From Candidatus Ornithobacterium hominis (lineage in GTDB: Bacteria; Bacteroidota; Bacteroidia; Flavobacteriales; Weeksellaceae), in NCBI RefSeq assembly GCF_951229915.1, contig NZ_OX579588.1, positions 1,827,001 to 1,891,000 of the forward strand: DNA of 64,000 nt. The letters run 5' to 3'. The notes beneath the pieces were generated by a model. The model saw only the letters and a program-made list of their open reading frames with translations. It was not told the DNA's origin and ran no database searches. The position numbers and the translations under genes were made by a program. Shown here piece by piece: positions 36,442 through 44,573 of the stretch; position 1 is the stretch's first letter; every line of letters starts with the position of its first letter.

Positions 36442-38469
36442 TTAATTATTCAAAGATAATAAAATTACACATCGCGATGGTGAATTGATTGTTTCTTTAA
36501 AATTTTCTACTTTGCCAAACCCCGATTTAGTATCAAAAATCAATTTCCACTCTCCCTCTGGCAATTCAAAATCCAATGACTCCCAGTACATATTCATGAT
36601 TAAGAAAAAATGTTCCCCATGCTTTGGTGAAATTAATTCGCAGGCTAAAGAATGAGACTTTATGGAAGTATCGGGTTGATTTAACCGTACGCCATGAAAT
36701 TGCACATATGGGTATATTTCGCTTGGTTCAGTTTGCCAATAATTTTGATGAGAAAAAACTTCATAGCTTTTGCTGACATTAATTAATTTTTTTACAAAGC
36801 TTAAAAAATTTGTATTTTCTCTCACCAAATCCCAATTCATCCACCCCAGCGGATTGTCTTGGCAATACGCATTGTTATTCCCCAACTGGCTTCTCGCCAC
36901 TTCATCACCCATCCAAAACATAGGCGTACCCTGTGAGAGAAGCAAAATGCTAAATAAATTCTTCTGTTGACGATCTCTTAATTCTAAAATTTTTTCATCC
37001 TCCGTTTCGCCTTCTGTGCCAGAGTTCCATGTGTATAAATCGTTGTGTCCATCTCTATTGTTTTCGCCATTCGCCCAATTATTTTTTTTGTTGTACGAAA
37101 CTGAATCTCGCATCGTAAAACCGTCATGCGAAGAAACAAAGTTAAGCGACTGCTCTGGCTTAAAGACTCGATGTCGCATCTGCATATCGCCAAAACTTCC
37201 CATAAATTTGCTCATCAAATTTTCCACCATTCCTTCTCGCCCAGCGACAAAGCCTTTCACGGTGTCTCTAAAGTCATCATTCCAAATTACCCAGCGATCA
37301 CCAGAGAAGTCATTAACTTGGTACAACCCAGTAGCATCCCAAGGTTCAGCAATAATTTTGGTTTCTGAAAGAATCGGATCTGAATCGATGCTCCACAGCA
37401 CTGGTGGATTCTCCTTCACTTGCCCATTCTCGCCTCTAGACAAGGCTGAAGCCAAATCAAAGCGAAATCCATCCACTCGCATTTCTTTTACCCAATATCT
37501 AAGGGAGTCTAAGATCATCCGTCTCACCACCGAATGGTTCGCATTGATGCTATTTCCAGTTCCTGAAAAATTTTTGTACCTCCCCATTTCATCCATCAAA
37601 TAATAGGAATTATTGGCAAATCCACGAAAGCATAAATTAGGTCCTCCATTGTAAGCATCATTTTCTGTCGTATGATTATAAACCACATCCAAATAAACTT
37701 CAATGTTATTGGCATGGAAGGCTTTTATCATTCGCTTGAATTCATGAATAATGGCCTGTGGCTCTTCTTCAGAAGCATATGGGGTGTGTAGTGCAAAAAA
37801 ATTAATCGGCGAATAGCCCCAGTAGTTCAAATTTTTACCAGGAGCATCTTGCGGGTCAAAAGCAAAAATCGGCAGAAGTTCTACGGCTGTGATTCCTAGA
37901 GATTTCAAATAAGGTATTTTGTGAATTAAACCCGTATACGTTCCTCTAATGTTTTCTTCTAAACCTGAATTTAAATTCTTGGTAAATCCTGCTACATGTA
38001 ATTCATAAACAATAGAACTAGAAAATTCATGCCTAGGGTGAATATCGTTCTCCCAATCAAAGTCATCATTAATGACGGCCGACTTGAGGCAATGATGCAA
38101 ATTAGAAACACCAAACTCTGCTGTAGCTGCACGGTCATAGCTTCCACAAATCATCTTTGCATACGGATCTAGCATCACTTTAGAAGCGTCAAAATACAAA
38201 CCTCTCGTCGGATTATATTCGCCATGCAAACGGTAACCGTAAAGTTGATTTTCTCTGATTTCTGGTACAAAAACGTGCCAATAATAATACGTTTTATTTT
38301 CTAAAGGCTTTAAAAAAATTTTCTCGGGATTCGTATCTACCTCATTTTCAAAAAGTAAAAGCTCCACTGATTCTGCTTCGGGAGCAAAAACCGAAAAATT
38401 AACTCCATTCTCATACAATGTTGCTCCTAGCGGAAAACTTTTGCCTGGCAAGGTATACCTTCTTTTCAT
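36442..38469 (-). CDS. glgX: Glycogen debranching enzyme (GlgX/isoamylase type)
   Basis: A 675-residue GH13 protein with an N-terminal CBM48-like domain (PLGATLYENGVNFSVFAPEAE), the barrel with DVVYNHTTE, the nucleophile Asp in RVDGFRFDLASAL, acid/base Glu in KIIAEPWDATGLY and VSSHDGFTMRD. It hydrolyses alpha-1,6 branches of glycogen or limit dextrin. No other glycogen genes are in the window. It starts within the last codons of gldA (ATGA overlap). Confidence 0.94.
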   Translation of the reverse strand: MKRRYTLPGKSFPLGATLYENGVNFSVFAPEAESVELLLFENEVDTNPEKIFLKPLENKTYYYWHVFVPEIRENQLYGYRLHGEYNPTRGLYFDASKVMLDPYAKMICGSYDRAATAEFGVSNLHHCLKSAVINDDFDWENDIHPRHEFSSSIVYELHVAGFTKNLNSGLEENIRGTYTGLIHKIPYLKSLGITAVELLPIFAFDPQDAPGKNLNYWGYSPINFFALHTPYASEEEPQAIIHEFKRMIKAFHANNIEVYLDVVYNHTTENDAYNGGPNLCFRGFANNSYYLMDEMGRYKNFSGTGNSINANHSVVRRMILDSLRYWVKEMRVDGFRFDLASALSRGENGQVKENPPVLWSIDSDPILSETKIIAEPWDATGLYQVNDFSGDRWVIWNDDFRDTVKGFVAGREGMVENLMSKFMGSFGDMQMRHRVFKPEQSLNFVSSHDGFTMRDSVSYNKKNNWANGENNRDGHNDLYTWNSGTEGETEDEKILELRDRQQKNLFSILLLSQGTPMFWMGDEVARSQLGNNNAYCQDNPLGWMNWDLVRENTNFLSFVKKLINVSKSYEVFSHQNYWQTEPSEIYPYVQFHGVRLNQPDTSIKSHSLACELISPKHGEHFFLIMNMYWESLDFELPEGEWKLIFDTKSGFGKVENFKETINSPSRCVILLSLNN

Positions 38470-39164
38470 AAATTCGTCATTTGATGAAAAGCTTCTTCCA
38501 GACTTGAATGTTGCCCTTTAAAATTTTGGATATTCTCGTCTGCCATTAAATTTCCCTTTTTAAGCAAAACCACTCGCGAACACAAAGCCTCGACCTCTTG
38601 CATGAGATGCGTAGAAATTATCACCGTCTTAGCCCTACCAATTTCTTTGATTACATTTCTGATTTCAATAATTTGATTCGGATCCAAACCATTAGTTGGT
38701 TCATCTAAAATGAGCAATTCTGGCTCATGAATTATCGCTTGCGCAATGCCTACACGCTGCCGATAGCCTTTTGATAAGGATTTAATTAATTTATGCTTCT
38801 CGAGTGTTAAACCGACTCGCTCAATGACTTCATCAACTTTTTGGGGTTTTAATTTTCTAAGATTTGCTACGAATAGTAGATATTCTTTAACATACATATT
38901 CTCATACAACGGATTATTCTCTGGTAAATAACCAAAAATTTTTTTAAAGGCTTTAAAATTAATAGCCTCACCATTTCTTATAACCTTAAAGCCCCCTTCA
39001 TCAGGGCTCTGCAGCCCAGTAAGAATCTTCATCAACGTTGATTTCCCAGCACCATTAGGTCCGAGCAAACCGAGCGTTTCATTTTCAGAAAAACTAAAAC
39101 TAATATTGTTTAACGCTTGCTGTTTCCCGTAAAATTTACTCAACTGATTGATTTCAATTTGCAT
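38466..39164 (-). CDS. gldA: GldA-type ABC transporter ATP-binding protein (gliding motility)
   Basis: A 232-residue ATPase with Walker A GPNGAGKST, FGYLPENNPLYENMYVKEYL (a GldA hallmark), signature LSKGYRQRVGIAQAI and Walker B LLILDEPTNGLDPNQ, then STHLMQEVEALC. GldA works with GldF and GldG in gliding/T9SS-related functions in Bacteroidota. It is about 60 residues shorter at the C terminus than the GldA proteins I know; the reading frame ends normally, overlapping glgX. GldFG are not adjacent, so a related motility-independent transporter is possible. Confidence 0.75.
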   Translation of the reverse strand: MQIEINQLSKFYGKQQALNNISFSFSENETLGLLGPNGAGKSTLMKILTGLQSPDEGGFKVIRNGEAINFKAFKKIFGYLPENNPLYENMYVKEYLLFVANLRKLKPQKVDEVIERVGLTLEKHKLIKSLSKGYRQRVGIAQAIIHEPELLILDEPTNGLDPNQIIEIRNVIKEIGRAKTVIISTHLMQEVEALCSRVVLLKKGNLMADENIQNFKGQHSSLEEAFHQMTNL

Positions 39165-39186
39165 TATATGAAGCTTTTTTAAATAG

Positions 39187-39194
39187 CAAAAATA
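39187..39194 (-). promoter_or_regulatory. Promoter -7 box (TATTTTTG) of gldA-glgX
   Basis: Minus-strand TATTTTTG matches TAnnTTTG and lies 23 bases before the gldA start. An AAGCCTTAAAAAAA copy is just upstream. Confidence 0.5.
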
Positions 39195-39228
39195 AAAGGA
39201 ATTTTCTAAAGCCTTAAAAAAACTTTAA

Positions 39229-39433
39229 ACAATCAAAATAAAACAGAAATTGAATTTGCTATTGATTTAGCCAAACTCATAAAAGGCGACGCGCCTACAA
39301 ATAAGGAAATAAAAAACATACTAACAGCGTATGCAACTATTAAGAAAAAGATGCGGTGAAATACCTTAAAACGCACCTAATGAGTGATTATTCAAATTTG
39401 AAGTTAAGGATGGATGAACTACTCAATCAATAG
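39229..39433 (+). pseudogene. Two short overlapping reading frames, unidentified remnants
   Basis: One frame, open from about 39229 to a stop at 39359, reads EFAIDLAKLIKGDAPTNKEI with no proper start. It overlaps a GTG-started 25-codon frame (39356-39433) reading KTHLMSDYSNLKLRMDELL in a GTGA arrangement. The composition is protein-like and the coupling suggests ends of two genes lost from a mobile element. No family is recognised. Confidence 0.35.
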
Positions 39434-39588
39434 GAATCATTTCGTTATCAAGTCCTAATTTCCATTCTCTGTACAAGTTGGGGACTTTTTTTCTGTATTT
39501 CTCAAAATTAACCTTGTCGCCTCTTTCTTCATACAAAAGAGCAATGTACAGCAGGTTTACCCCTTTGGGTTTGTAGGACAAGCGTTTT
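39423..39588 (-). pseudogene. C-terminal gene fragment truncated by the IS3 element
   Basis: A minus-strand frame runs from the IS left end to a stop at 39423 and reads KRLSYKPKGVNLLYIALLYE then VPNLYREWKLGLDNEMIPID. It is clearly coding but has no start: the upstream part is missing, replaced by the IS. The YIALLYEERGD pattern is TPR-like and the size would suit an immunity protein of the neighbouring toxin array, though this is inference. Confidence 0.6.
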
Positions 39589-39629
39589 TGTCTAGTCCTA
39601 AAATAGCGTTACATAAAAACGTTAAATAA

Positions 39630-40058
39630 ATGAAAGACAAGACAAATTACGTAAAGCGTACACAAAAGGATTATTCACTAAGTTTCAAACATCAAGTAGT
39701 ATTCGAGGTAGAAAGTGGACTAGAGAGCACAAGATCTGTTCAGAGGAAGTATGGCATTCAAGCAAGGTCTACAGTTGTGAGTTGGCTCAGAAAATATGGT
39801 ACCTTTGACTGGGAAAACCAAACAATAAGTAAGATGCCAAAATCTGCGGAAGCCAAAATCAAAGAATTAGAATCCAAGATAAAGTTGCTTGAGAAGCAAA
39901 AGAATCGGTTACAGAAAGAAGTAGAAGTCTCTTCAGACAAAGCAGCCATTTTCGATTTAATGATAGAGTTAGCTGAAAAAGAGTACAATATCGATATAAG
40001 AAAAAACTCATCACCCGAGTTGTTGACACCTACGCAACGCATCAACAAAAAAGCATAA
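39630..40058 (+). CDS. IS3-family transposase OrfA
   Basis: A 142-residue protein with an HTH_Tnp_1-type helix-turn-helix (residues about 12-60, QVVFEVESGLESTRSVQRKYG) and a C-terminal leucine-zipper-like coiled coil (AKIKELESKIKLLEKQKNRLQ). It binds the element ends. Near its end A_AAA_AAG (40048-40054) should allow a -1 frameshift into orfB to make the fused OrfAB transposase. Confidence 0.9.
   Translation: MKDKTNYVKRTQKDYSLSFKHQVVFEVESGLESTRSVQRKYGIQARSTVVSWLRKYGTFDWENQTISKMPKSAEAKIKELESKIKLLEKQKNRLQKEVEVSSDKAAIFDLMIELAEKEYNIDIRKNSSPELLTPTQRINKKA
40048..40054 (+). promoter_or_regulatory. Programmed -1 frameshift site (AAAAAAG)
   Basis: The heptamer A_AAA_AAG occurs four codons before the orfA stop, in the overlap with the open orfB frame; this is the classical slippery sequence of IS3-group elements. 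Confidence 0.75.
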
Positions 40059-40093
40059 GTTATAGTTGCGAACTTCTCGGGAAGTCAAGACAA

Positions 40094-40933
40094 GTGTATT
40101 ATAGAAGAGCAAAAGCAATTAAATCCAAACAAAACAGAGCCATGCAAGTAGTGTTAATGGTAGAAGATATAAGGCATAAATTACCCAAAATTGGCACACG
40201 TAAACTTTACCATATGCTAAAAGAGAAGTTACGAGAAATAGGAGTTGGACGAGATAAGTTGTTTGATATTCTTAGAGCCAATCATATGCTGATAGAACCC
40301 AAAAAAAGTTATCACATCACGACCAACTCATATCATAGATTTAAAAAACATAAAAACTTAATAGAGAACGTTGTTCCATCTGAGCCAGAACAGCAATGGG
40401 TAAGTGATATCACATATATTGGCAAGCGAGAAAATCCTTTCTATCTCGCTTTAGTAACAGATGCTTACTCTAAGAAAATTGTAGGATTTGATGTTTCTGA
40501 CAGTTTGGATGTTCAAAGTAGTTTAGCTGCGTTGAAAAAAGCAATAAAATGCAGAAAGAAAAACAATAAACAACCTTTAATTCATCACTCGAACAGAGGA
40601 TTACAATATTGTAGTACAGATTACCAATGCTTGCTAAATGAAAATAATATTTTATGTAGTATGACAGAAAGTTACGATCCTTATGCTAATGCTGTAGCAG
40701 AACGAGTAAATGGCATATTAAAGCAAGAATTTATGATTGATATGTATGGAAATAATTTACATGATAAAATTCAATTAGTTAAAGATGCTATTGATAAATA
40801 CAACAATCTAAGACCTCATTATTCCTGTCATTACTTAACACCACAGCAAATGCACGAACAGAATAAAATTAAAATCAAAACATATAAAAAAATTGATGCT
40901 GAAAAGATAGCTTTTCAGCATCAATTAAATTAA
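40094..40933 (+). CDS. IS3-family transposase OrfB (catalytic domain, second Asp replaced by Asn)
   Basis: A 279-residue frame from a GTG; the true product is probably made by frameshift, since the frame is open upstream through SCELLGKSRQVYYRRAKA. An HTH_21 region is followed by the rve integrase core: Asp105 in WVSDITYI and Glu203 in NAVAERVNG. The second catalytic residue, expected in HSDRG, is Asn167 (HSNRGLQY, codon AAC at 40592-40594), exactly 35 residues before the Glu. This should abolish catalysis unless the base is a sequencing error. Confidence 0.92.
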   Translation: MYYRRAKAIKSKQNRAMQVVLMVEDIRHKLPKIGTRKLYHMLKEKLREIGVGRDKLFDILRANHMLIEPKKSYHITTNSYHRFKKHKNLIENVVPSEPEQQWVSDITYIGKRENPFYLALVTDAYSKKIVGFDVSDSLDVQSSLAALKKAIKCRKKNNKQPLIHHSNRGLQYCSTDYQCLLNENNILCSMTESYDPYANAVAERVNGILKQEFMIDMYGNNLHDKIQLVKDAIDKYNNLRPHYSCHYLTPQQMHEQNKIKIKTYKKIDAEKIAFQHQLN

Positions 40934-40977
40934 ATATCTTTGTAATATTAATTGTAACGCTTTTTTAGGACGCTACA

Positions 40978-41277
40978 CTATTTCTTCATTAGATTTTTGA
41001 TAAATAGCACGATGCCTGTTTGAATAATCAAATTCAAAATAATCAACGGTATCATATAATTAGGCGGTTTGCTACTATTTATAAAAAAGGGGTATTCACT
41101 ATTCAATAAAACCAAAGGAAAGCCTAAAACGTATTTTACAAATACTCCTAATGATTTACCTATCACCCCAATAGGCTCATCAGTCATCACAAAGAAAATC
41201 ATTAAAATAAAAAACACAATTTCAATTCCAGTGATAACGAAAAATGTCTTGATAAAATTCCAAACTACTATTTTCAT
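40978..41277 (-). CDS. Cassette 1: small membrane protein, predicted immunity for the lipase-like toxin
   Basis: A 99-residue protein with three hydrophobic segments (FFVITGIEIVFFILMIFFV, a central VFVKYVLGFPLVLL and IPLIILNLIIQTGIVLFI). Its ATG overlaps the toxin stop by one base (TAATG), the usual toxin-immunity arrangement. A membrane-embedded immunity protein would fit a toxin that attacks membrane lipids. Its stop codon abuts the right end of the IS, so the original C terminus may have been altered. No family recognised. Confidence 0.65.
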   Translation of the reverse strand: MKIVVWNFIKTFFVITGIEIVFFILMIFFVMTDEPIGVIGKSLGVFVKYVLGFPLVLLNSEYPFFINSSKPPNYMIPLIILNLIIQTGIVLFIKNLMKK

Positions 41278-42182
41278 TATTCCCCTTTTTTAATGAATTG
41301 GTCGTTATCAGTTACGTTATGCCCGCATCTGTTTCCTCCTGCTCCTCCACAAGGAGGCTGTCCCTTACCTCCCATTATATCACCTCCAAAGAATTTATCT
41401 ATTCCTTTTATTTTACCATATTCAGTACCTCCATTAGGTAGCCACCAAGGCGAATCGGAAGCAACAGGGTCTCCAGGATGACTATATTGAATTCCTAACG
41501 AACCACTTGGGTGAGTAATATCTTTTGGTTGGTGAGGTGTAATATATTCTATTACTTCAACATTATATAGCGGATTTCCATTACTGTCCTTATATGACAT
41601 CAATTGTTCTGCGTAACCAGCTGCGTGAGCTCCACCTTGACTATGCGAAATTACTTTTATTGTTTCGCCTGCCGTTAATTTAATATCCCCATCCTGTACC
41701 ATTTTGTGGAATAACTCTGCTTTTAGTTTTCCTTCACCCATTCTTTGCTCTGCCGAAGAATTCCAGTGAGAAGACCCACTTGTGAAACCCACATTATTAT
41801 CATTATACTTGTTTTGATAATAAGAAGCTATGTCTGCGGAACGTCCAAAAGTATTTTTATCCGTTGACCAATAATTATAAACATCTGTCTTGTGTATTTT
41901 AAAACCACCCATTGACCTTTGTTGGTCTGCATTCCCTTTCCCTAATCTTAGCCCTCCAATAAAGATGATATATCTCCCGTCGGGGTCTATTGCATTTATA
42001 GGGTTATTAGCAACATAAGTATATGGTGAAATATCAGGGTACTTTTCAGCGAGAGGGTCAACGGAAATCCAGATACTTATGCGTGGGTCATAATACCTCG
42101 CTCCGTAGTAGTAAAGCCCCGTCTCTGTATCCAGCTCTTTCCCATTGAACAAATACGGCTTTAAAGATCTTCTTCTCCACAT
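41277..42182 (-). CDS. Cassette 1: RHS core fragment with lipase-like (alpha/beta-hydrolase) toxin tip
   Basis: A 301-residue frame. Residues 8-69 are the end of the RHS core (PYLFNGKELDTETGLYYYGA to IDPDG); the 5' part of rhs is missing. After the DPDG junction (66-69) the tip carries IKVISHSQGGAHAAGYAEQL, in which Ser181 sits in an HSxGG nucleophile elbow as in lipases, and a late HPGDPVASDSPWW segment. It would act as an effector hydrolase on membrane lipids. No plausible ribosome-binding start belongs to the core fragment, so it may be silent. Confidence 0.75.
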   Translation of the reverse strand: MWRRRSLKPYLFNGKELDTETGLYYYGARYYDPRISIWISVDPLAEKYPDISPYTYVANNPINAIDPDGRYIIFIGGLRLGKGNADQQRSMGGFKIHKTDVYNYWSTDKNTFGRSADIASYYQNKYNDNNVGFTSGSSHWNSSAEQRMGEGKLKAELFHKMVQDGDIKLTAGETIKVISHSQGGAHAAGYAEQLMSYKDSNGNPLYNVEVIEYITPHQPKDITHPSGSLGIQYSHPGDPVASDSPWWLPNGGTEYGKIKGIDKFFGGDIMGGKGQPPCGGAGGNRCGHNVTDNDQFIKKGE

Positions 42183-42223
42183 GTTAATTCTGTTTATCAG
42201 TAAGTTATATATTATTTCTAATC

Positions 42224-42286
42224 AAAACAACACATCTGGCACATTACCATTTTTTAATAACAAAAATAATACATCTGGGACATTAT
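42224..42286 (-). repeat. Post-immunity tag, two tandem copies
   Basis: On the minus strand ATAATGTCCCAGATGTATTA (42266-42285) and TAATGTGCCAGATGTGTTGT (42228-42247) follow the end of the cassette 2 immunity gene. They are variants of the tag found after at least six other immunity genes of the array. The class II linker (ATATAACTTACTGATAAACA) follows. Confidence 0.7.
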
Positions 42287-42744
42287 CCATTACTACTTAA
42301 TCTAATATCATACTTTAAGGGAAAATCGTAATGAGTTGTATCATAATAATTTATTCTAATAAAAAAATAATTGTTAGATTCCAATATAAAGACAGTATGG
42401 TTATAATCTTCTTTAGCTATTTTTAGTGACTTCTCTAATGCTTCTTTAGTATTTACAAGGAATAATCCACAAAATTGGAAGTCATCTGTGAATATGTATG
42501 CTTTTGATTGGTCATCAATTTTGAGGTAAATATTTTTTAATAAAATTGATTTCAAAAAATTATCATCAGTATAATCTATTATTTCTGTTTGGGTTTTTGT
42601 ATAATTTATACTGTTTAAAATAGAATCGCTTGTCTCTAAATCAATTAATTTAGCATCATTAAAATCAATAAAAAGGCTTTTATAATGATCTAATTTTGTT
42701 TTACCCACTCTTAATCGTTTTAAAAAATCTAATCTATTTTTCAT
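42283..42744 (-). CDS. Cassette 2: predicted immunity protein
   Basis: A 153-residue soluble protein without signal peptide (starts MKNRLDFLKRLRVGKTKL), following the toxin with an 11-base overlap. Cytoplasmic location fits a nuclease toxin partner. Features include alternating Asp/Ile segments and a C-terminal IRINYYDTTHYDFPLKYDI. Not recognised. Its end overlaps the repeated post-immunity tag. Confidence 0.65.
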   Translation of the reverse strand: MKNRLDFLKRLRVGKTKLDHYKSLFIDFNDAKLIDLETSDSILNSINYTKTQTEIIDYTDDNFLKSILLKNIYLKIDDQSKAYIFTDDFQFCGLFLVNTKEALEKSLKIAKEDYNHTVFILESNNYFFIRINYYDTTHYDFPLKYDIRLSSNG

Positions 42745-43921
42745 AAAAAACTTTTGCTTTAGGTTTTCCTATTTGAGGTTTATTGTTTCTTCCACTTCTA
42801 TTTAATCCATCTGGACTACTAGGATCTCTTTTTGTTGGCCCTGCTTCCCAATGAGGTTCCCCTTTATGACTTATATCATTTGTAGCATCTTGCACAGTAT
42901 GTTTTTTATCTCTTGTAAGAAATATTTTATCCTTTGATTTTGCCACCTTATCAGGAATTAAAGGTTGGCTTGTTGGTATTCCAGCCTTTCTCATTGCTTC
43001 TCTTCGTGCCGCTTTTGAAGTAATTATTTCCCCTGTATTTTTAACTCCATCTATAGCCTTTTCAATAGTTTTTACATGTTTTGCTATTTTGCCTACTTTA
43101 CCAATGTCTCCAACTATTGGTACCACTCCTGCGGCGCTTAATATAGCACTTCCCCAATTTCCTTGCTCAGCTTCTAATGTTGCCGCTGCTATATCTGCCA
43201 CCCCTGTTGGATCTACTATGCCAACAATATCTAAAGCGGCTACTAAAACCTCTTTTCCTTGTAAAGTATAATTTCCGCCTAAATCTCCTACAATAGAACC
43301 TGCATTTACAGATATATCCAGTAAGTCTGTTTCTATTGTTATACTGGAGTTATTCTTTCCTTTTATGATTATATCAGCTGGTGCCTTTCCATCAGGGTCT
43401 ATAAGTCTTATAGGATTATTTAATGTATAGGTATATGGCGATGTTTCTGGATACTTCTCTGCCAGCGGGTCAGTATTGAGCCACAGGCTGGTTTTCATAT
43501 CCAGATATCTCGCACCAAAATAAGTCAGATTGGTCTCACTGTCCAGCTCCTTCCCATTAAACAGATACGGCATGGTCTTGCTCGTGCTGTGTTCCTCAAA
43601 GAGCACTTCTCCAAAGGCAATATACTCCGTGTGCTGGGTTATCCTTCCCTCTCGGTCTGTAATATACGAAGAACTTCCCAAGTGGTCTGGGTGGTAAAAA
43701 TACAAATTTTTCTCTATTATTCCATTATCTATGAAGCCATATCCTGCTTTTACGGTCTGGGGAGTAATCGGGTCTCCATACTGCACAGGAGGACCTGGGA
43801 CATCGCCTGGCTCATTGAACTTCGGTGGTCTTGGCCAGCCTTCCGGTGGTTCTTGGTCTTGCCTTATATTCTGCCAACCAAGGCTCGGGTAAGGCTGTTC
43901 TGTCCATTGAGATTGCCACAC
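42734..43921 (-). CDS. Cassette 2: RHS core fragment with putative nuclease toxin tip
   Basis: A 395-residue frame. The core begins at WTEQPYPSLGWQNIRQDQ, runs through PDHLGSSSYITDREGRI and NGKELDSETNLTYFGAR, and ends at IDPDGK (about residue 170). A hydrophobic pretoxin (VDPTGVADIAAATLEAEQGN, AAGVVPIVGDIGK) leads to a tip with ARREAMRKAGIPTSQPL and ISHKGEPHWEAGPTKRDP. That REAMRxAGIPTSQ...HWEAG arrangement is one I recall from many RHS C termini thought to be nucleases; the activity is inferred. The first four residues (MWQS) come from the flanking regulator fragment, not RHS. Confidence 0.75.
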   Translation of the reverse strand: MWQSQWTEQPYPSLGWQNIRQDQEPPEGWPRPPKFNEPGDVPGPPVQYGDPITPQTVKAGYGFIDNGIIEKNLYFYHPDHLGSSSYITDREGRITQHTEYIAFGEVLFEEHSTSKTMPYLFNGKELDSETNLTYFGARYLDMKTSLWLNTDPLAEKYPETSPYTYTLNNPIRLIDPDGKAPADIIIKGKNNSSITIETDLLDISVNAGSIVGDLGGNYTLQGKEVLVAALDIVGIVDPTGVADIAAATLEAEQGNWGSAILSAAGVVPIVGDIGKVGKIAKHVKTIEKAIDGVKNTGEIITSKAARREAMRKAGIPTSQPLIPDKVAKSKDKIFLTRDKKHTVQDATNDISHKGEPHWEAGPTKRDPSSPDGLNRSGRNNKPQIGKPKAKVFYEK

Positions 43922-44103
43922 AACTTGCCGAAGCTCTCGAAGTGTCTTTGGATTACTTGGTAGGCTCTACCGATATTCTTTTGGAAAAAAGTATTGTAAA
44001 CAGGGTTCTCGATATTCAAAAACTAAAAGAGAACGACAAACAACACGTTTTCGCCCTCCTCGATGCTTTTATTAAACAAACCAAACTGCAAAGCATTATG
44101 TAA
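43906..44103 (+). pseudogene. C-terminal fragment of an XRE-family HTH regulator
   Basis: The + strand frame reads EIATQLAEALEVSLDYLVGS then KENDKQHVFALLDAFIKQTK, the end of a common Bacteroidota XRE regulator. The DNA-binding N terminus is missing; it joins directly to the 5' end of the opposite-strand cassette 2 core. This marks a recombination or deletion breakpoint. Confidence 0.75.
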
Positions 44104-44106
44104 ATA

Positions 44107-44139
44107 AAAACGCCAAGCTGTAAGCCTGGCGTTTTGCTT
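44107..44139 (+). terminator. Hairpin terminator after the XRE fragment
   Basis: AAAACGCCA and TGGCGTTTT form a perfect stem with an 11-base loop, followed by T-rich sequence; it lies between the + strand regulator fragment and the end of the minus-strand cassette 3. Confidence 0.75.
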
Positions 44140-44154
44140 TATTATTTGAAGAAT

Positions 44155-44550
44155 CTATATTTTTATTTTAAGTTCTAATTCATTAGGTACACCCATTTTT
44201 TTACGTTGGTTCAAAAATTCCGATAATGTAAATGGTCCCATTAGTGATTCTTGTTGTACATCAATAATCCAAAATTGTATCACATCTATATTTGTGATCT
44301 TTATTCCTGTCGCTTCTGTGTGAATACAGGGTTCTGAAGGCTGTTGATAAACTAAAATAAAATCATTATTAAATGTATAAGATACAACACTACAAGGAAT
44401 ATATTGTTTATTCTTGCCATATATAAAACTTTGATCTTTGCTTTCACTTATAAATTGGTATCCTCCCGGAAGTTTTTCAGCATAATCACTCGTCCCTCCT
44501 CCACACGATGCAAAAATCATTGCAGATAATATTAACATTATAATTTTCAT
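44155..44550 (-). CDS. Cassette 3: lipoprotein, predicted immunity
   Basis: A 131-residue lipoprotein (MKIIMLILSAMIFASC, Cys16) starting 23 bases after the toxin stop. The mature domain has two further Cys residues and a compact beta-rich pattern. Export of the immunity protein implies a toxin that acts in the periplasm or envelope. No family recognised. No post-immunity tag follows; the XRE terminator lies just beyond. Confidence 0.7.
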   Translation of the reverse strand: MKIIMLILSAMIFASCGGGTSDYAEKLPGGYQFISESKDQSFIYGKNKQYIPCSVVSYTFNNDFILVYQQPSEPCIHTEATGIKITNIDVIQFWIIDVQQESLMGPFTLSEFLNQRKKMGVPNELELKIKI

Positions 44551-44573
44551 ATTCTACAATATTAAGTCTAAAA

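Larger units (their letters stand above)
39589..40977 (+). mobile_element. IS3-family (IS150-like) insertion sequence
   Basis: The element is bounded by imperfect inverted repeats of about 25 bases: left TGTCTAGTCCTAAAATAGCG..., right (complement) TGTAGCGTCCTAAAAAAGCG.... It carries orfA and orfB in different frames with an A6G slippery site between them. No target-site duplication is apparent (TTT left, CTA right), and the genes on its two sides do not match, so an adjacent deletion or recombination probably occurred. Confidence 0.85.

Noticed and set aside
37016..37603. Plus-strand ORF of 195 codons opposite glgX
   Set aside because: Antisense of the GH13 barrel; composition not protein-like.
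43825..43905. N-terminal part of the 92-codon plus-strand ORF as part of the XRE regulator
   Set aside because: These codons are antisense to the RHS core; only the part from about 43906 matches a regulator.
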